A DNA stretch of 64,000 nucleotides. Origin: Staphylococcus simulans (GTDB lineage Bacteria > Bacillota > Bacilli > Staphylococcales > Staphylococcaceae). Below are positions 63,177 to 64,000 of the stretch, piece after piece. Made by a program: the position numbers and the translations under genes. The stretch's first letter is position 1. The number at the start of each line of letters is the position of its first letter. Below the pieces are notes generated by a model. The model did not search any database. It was not told the DNA's origin and was given only the letters and a program-made list of their open reading frames with translations. Location: the NCBI RefSeq assembly GCF_002994445.1, contig NZ_MRZJ01000006.1, positions 1 to 64,000 of the forward strand. The letters run 5' to 3'.

Positions 63177-64000
63177 TTTATTACTTATACCGTTGCTGCT
63201 GCCTTTAGTTACCGGACTCGTATTGTTCTTCTTCAAAGAACGTTTAATGGTCACAAGACGTATTGCCATCACTGTGCAAGTGATTAATACACTGATTTCT
63301 GTTTATTTATTAGTGTATGTTTACCAACATAACCCGCTGGTCATCAACTTTGGTGATTGGCAGCCGCCATTCGGTATCCAGTTTGTCGGAGATACATTAG
63401 GCCTGTTTTTCGTGATGATTGCGAACTTAGTAGTCACAGTAGTGATTTTCTTCGGCTTTGGTAAACGTGAACATTTAGCCAACCGCTACTTCCTGCCATC
63501 ATTCATTTTGTTTATGTTAACAGGTGTGGCAGGCAGCTTTTTAACAGCAGATATTTTCAACTTGTATGTCATGTTTGAAATCATGCTGATCTCATCATTT
63601 GTGCTATTAACACTTGGACGTACACTTGAACAATTGCGTGCCAGTGTCATTTATGTAGTGATGAACGTAGTAAGTTCATGGTTCTTCTTAATCGGTATTG
63701 CTTATTTATACGGCACATTAGGTACTTTGAACTTTGGACATTTATCAATGCGTATTACAGAGAGCAACCAGCCTCCGGCGATGACTATGGTCGCTATTAT
63801 TATGATATTTGTCTTCGGAGGCAAGGCAGCACTAGTAATGTTTATGTGGTTGCCGAAAGCTTATGCGGCACTCAATACGGAATTAGCAGCACTGTTTGCG
63901 GGATTAATGACCAAAGTCGGTGTTTATGCGTTAATACGTGTAATGGTCTTGCTCTTTGATCAGCAGCCGGATGTGACACACCAATTAATGTATTATATGG
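63163..64000 (+). CDS. mnhD2: Na+/H+ antiporter subunit D, Mnh2 type (3' end outside window)
   Basis: The frame runs from an ATG cluster (63157-63171) to the window end without a stop, about 279 codons. The ATG at 63163 lies six bases after GGTGAGG and gives [28 protein letters not shown], matching the length of known MnhD starts. NuoN/ND2-like motifs seen are [80 protein letters not shown] and [23 protein letters not shown]. It overlaps mnhC2 by 14 bases. The remaining subunits E2-G2 are expected downstream. Confidence 0.93.
   Translation, partial: MLMNNLLLIPLLLPLVTGLVLFFFKERLMVTRRIAITVQVINTLISVYLLVYVYQHNPLVINFGDWQPPFGIQFVGDTLGLFFVMIANLVVTVVIFFGFGKREHLANRYFLPSFILFMLTGVAGSFLTADIFNLYVMFEIMLISSFVLLTLGRTLEQLRASVIYVVMNVVSSWFFLIGIAYLYGTLGTLNFGHLSMRITESNQPPAMTMVAIIMIFVFGGKAALVMFMWLPKAYAALNTELAALFAGLMTKVGVYALIRVMVLLFDQQPDVTHQLMYYM

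Noticed and set aside
1-64000. tRNA, rRNA, IS transposase or origin signals
   Set aside because: No cloverleaf, rRNA segment, transposase frame or DnaA-box cluster was recognised on reading; a tRNAscan or Infernal run would settle weaker candidates.

Overview
The window looks like chromosome of a coagulase-negative Staphylococcus. The basis is a YSIRK/LPXTG surface protein with G5 domains, a class I fructose-bisphosphate aldolase of the staphylococcal type, the mupG-murQ-murP-murR block, a Mnh2 (Mrp2) antiporter operon, a cadD/cadX pair and low-GC coding. The S. carnosus/S. simulans/S. condimenti group is a guess from general resemblance; no rRNA or other species marker is present.

Region 1 (1-17.1 kb) holds the 3' end of one wall-anchored repeat protein and, after a terminator, a complete 5,247-codon paralogue: YSIRK signal, S/T/P-rich stalk, pectate-lyase-like beta-helix region, about 38 G5-type domains in ~984-nt super-repeats, a P/E-rich wall-spanning stretch and LPDTG. 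The upstream protein carries LPDKG where LPXTG is expected.

Region 2 (17.5-25.8 kb) is a co-directional polysaccharide (capsule/EPS) operon: DegT-type aminotransferase, ATP-grasp ligase, NAD-dependent epimerase/dehydratase, initiating sugar-phosphate transferase, GT4 glycosyltransferase, Wzy-like polymerase and Wzx-like flippase. A convergent membrane protein and a DUF6056-like membrane protein follow.

Region 3 (28.3-41.5 kb) contains a divergent TetR/MMPL pair resembling farR/farE with candidate operators, a GT4 plus GT2-TagF pair likely acting on a glycerol-phosphate polymer, DUF488, a Nudix hydrolase overlapping a PLD-helicase-DUF3427 protein, class I aldolase and a MOSC protein. Region 4 (41.5-46.8 kb) has a structured intergenic stretch, an FmdB-like zinc ribbon with a frameshifted formamidase/acetamidase, a DoxX-like protein and adhE behind a Rex box.

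Region 5 (46.9-53.3 kb) is the MurNAc salvage operon mupG-murQ-murP-murR plus an alpha/beta hydrolase, with a cre box on its promoter: MurP imports and phosphorylates peptidoglycan sugar, MupG splits the phosphorylated disaccharide, MurQ removes the lactyl ether, MurR senses. cadD/cadX follows. Region 6 (53.4-59.2 kb) has an MFS transporter, two paralogous membrane proteins of unknown function and, divergently, two paralogous lipoproteins of unknown function. Region 7 (59.3-64 kb) has a tyrosine-recombinase-like protein that lacks its catalytic residues, then mnhA2-B2-C2-D2 (D2 cut by the window end). No tRNA, rRNA, CRISPR array, IS element or prophage was recognised.
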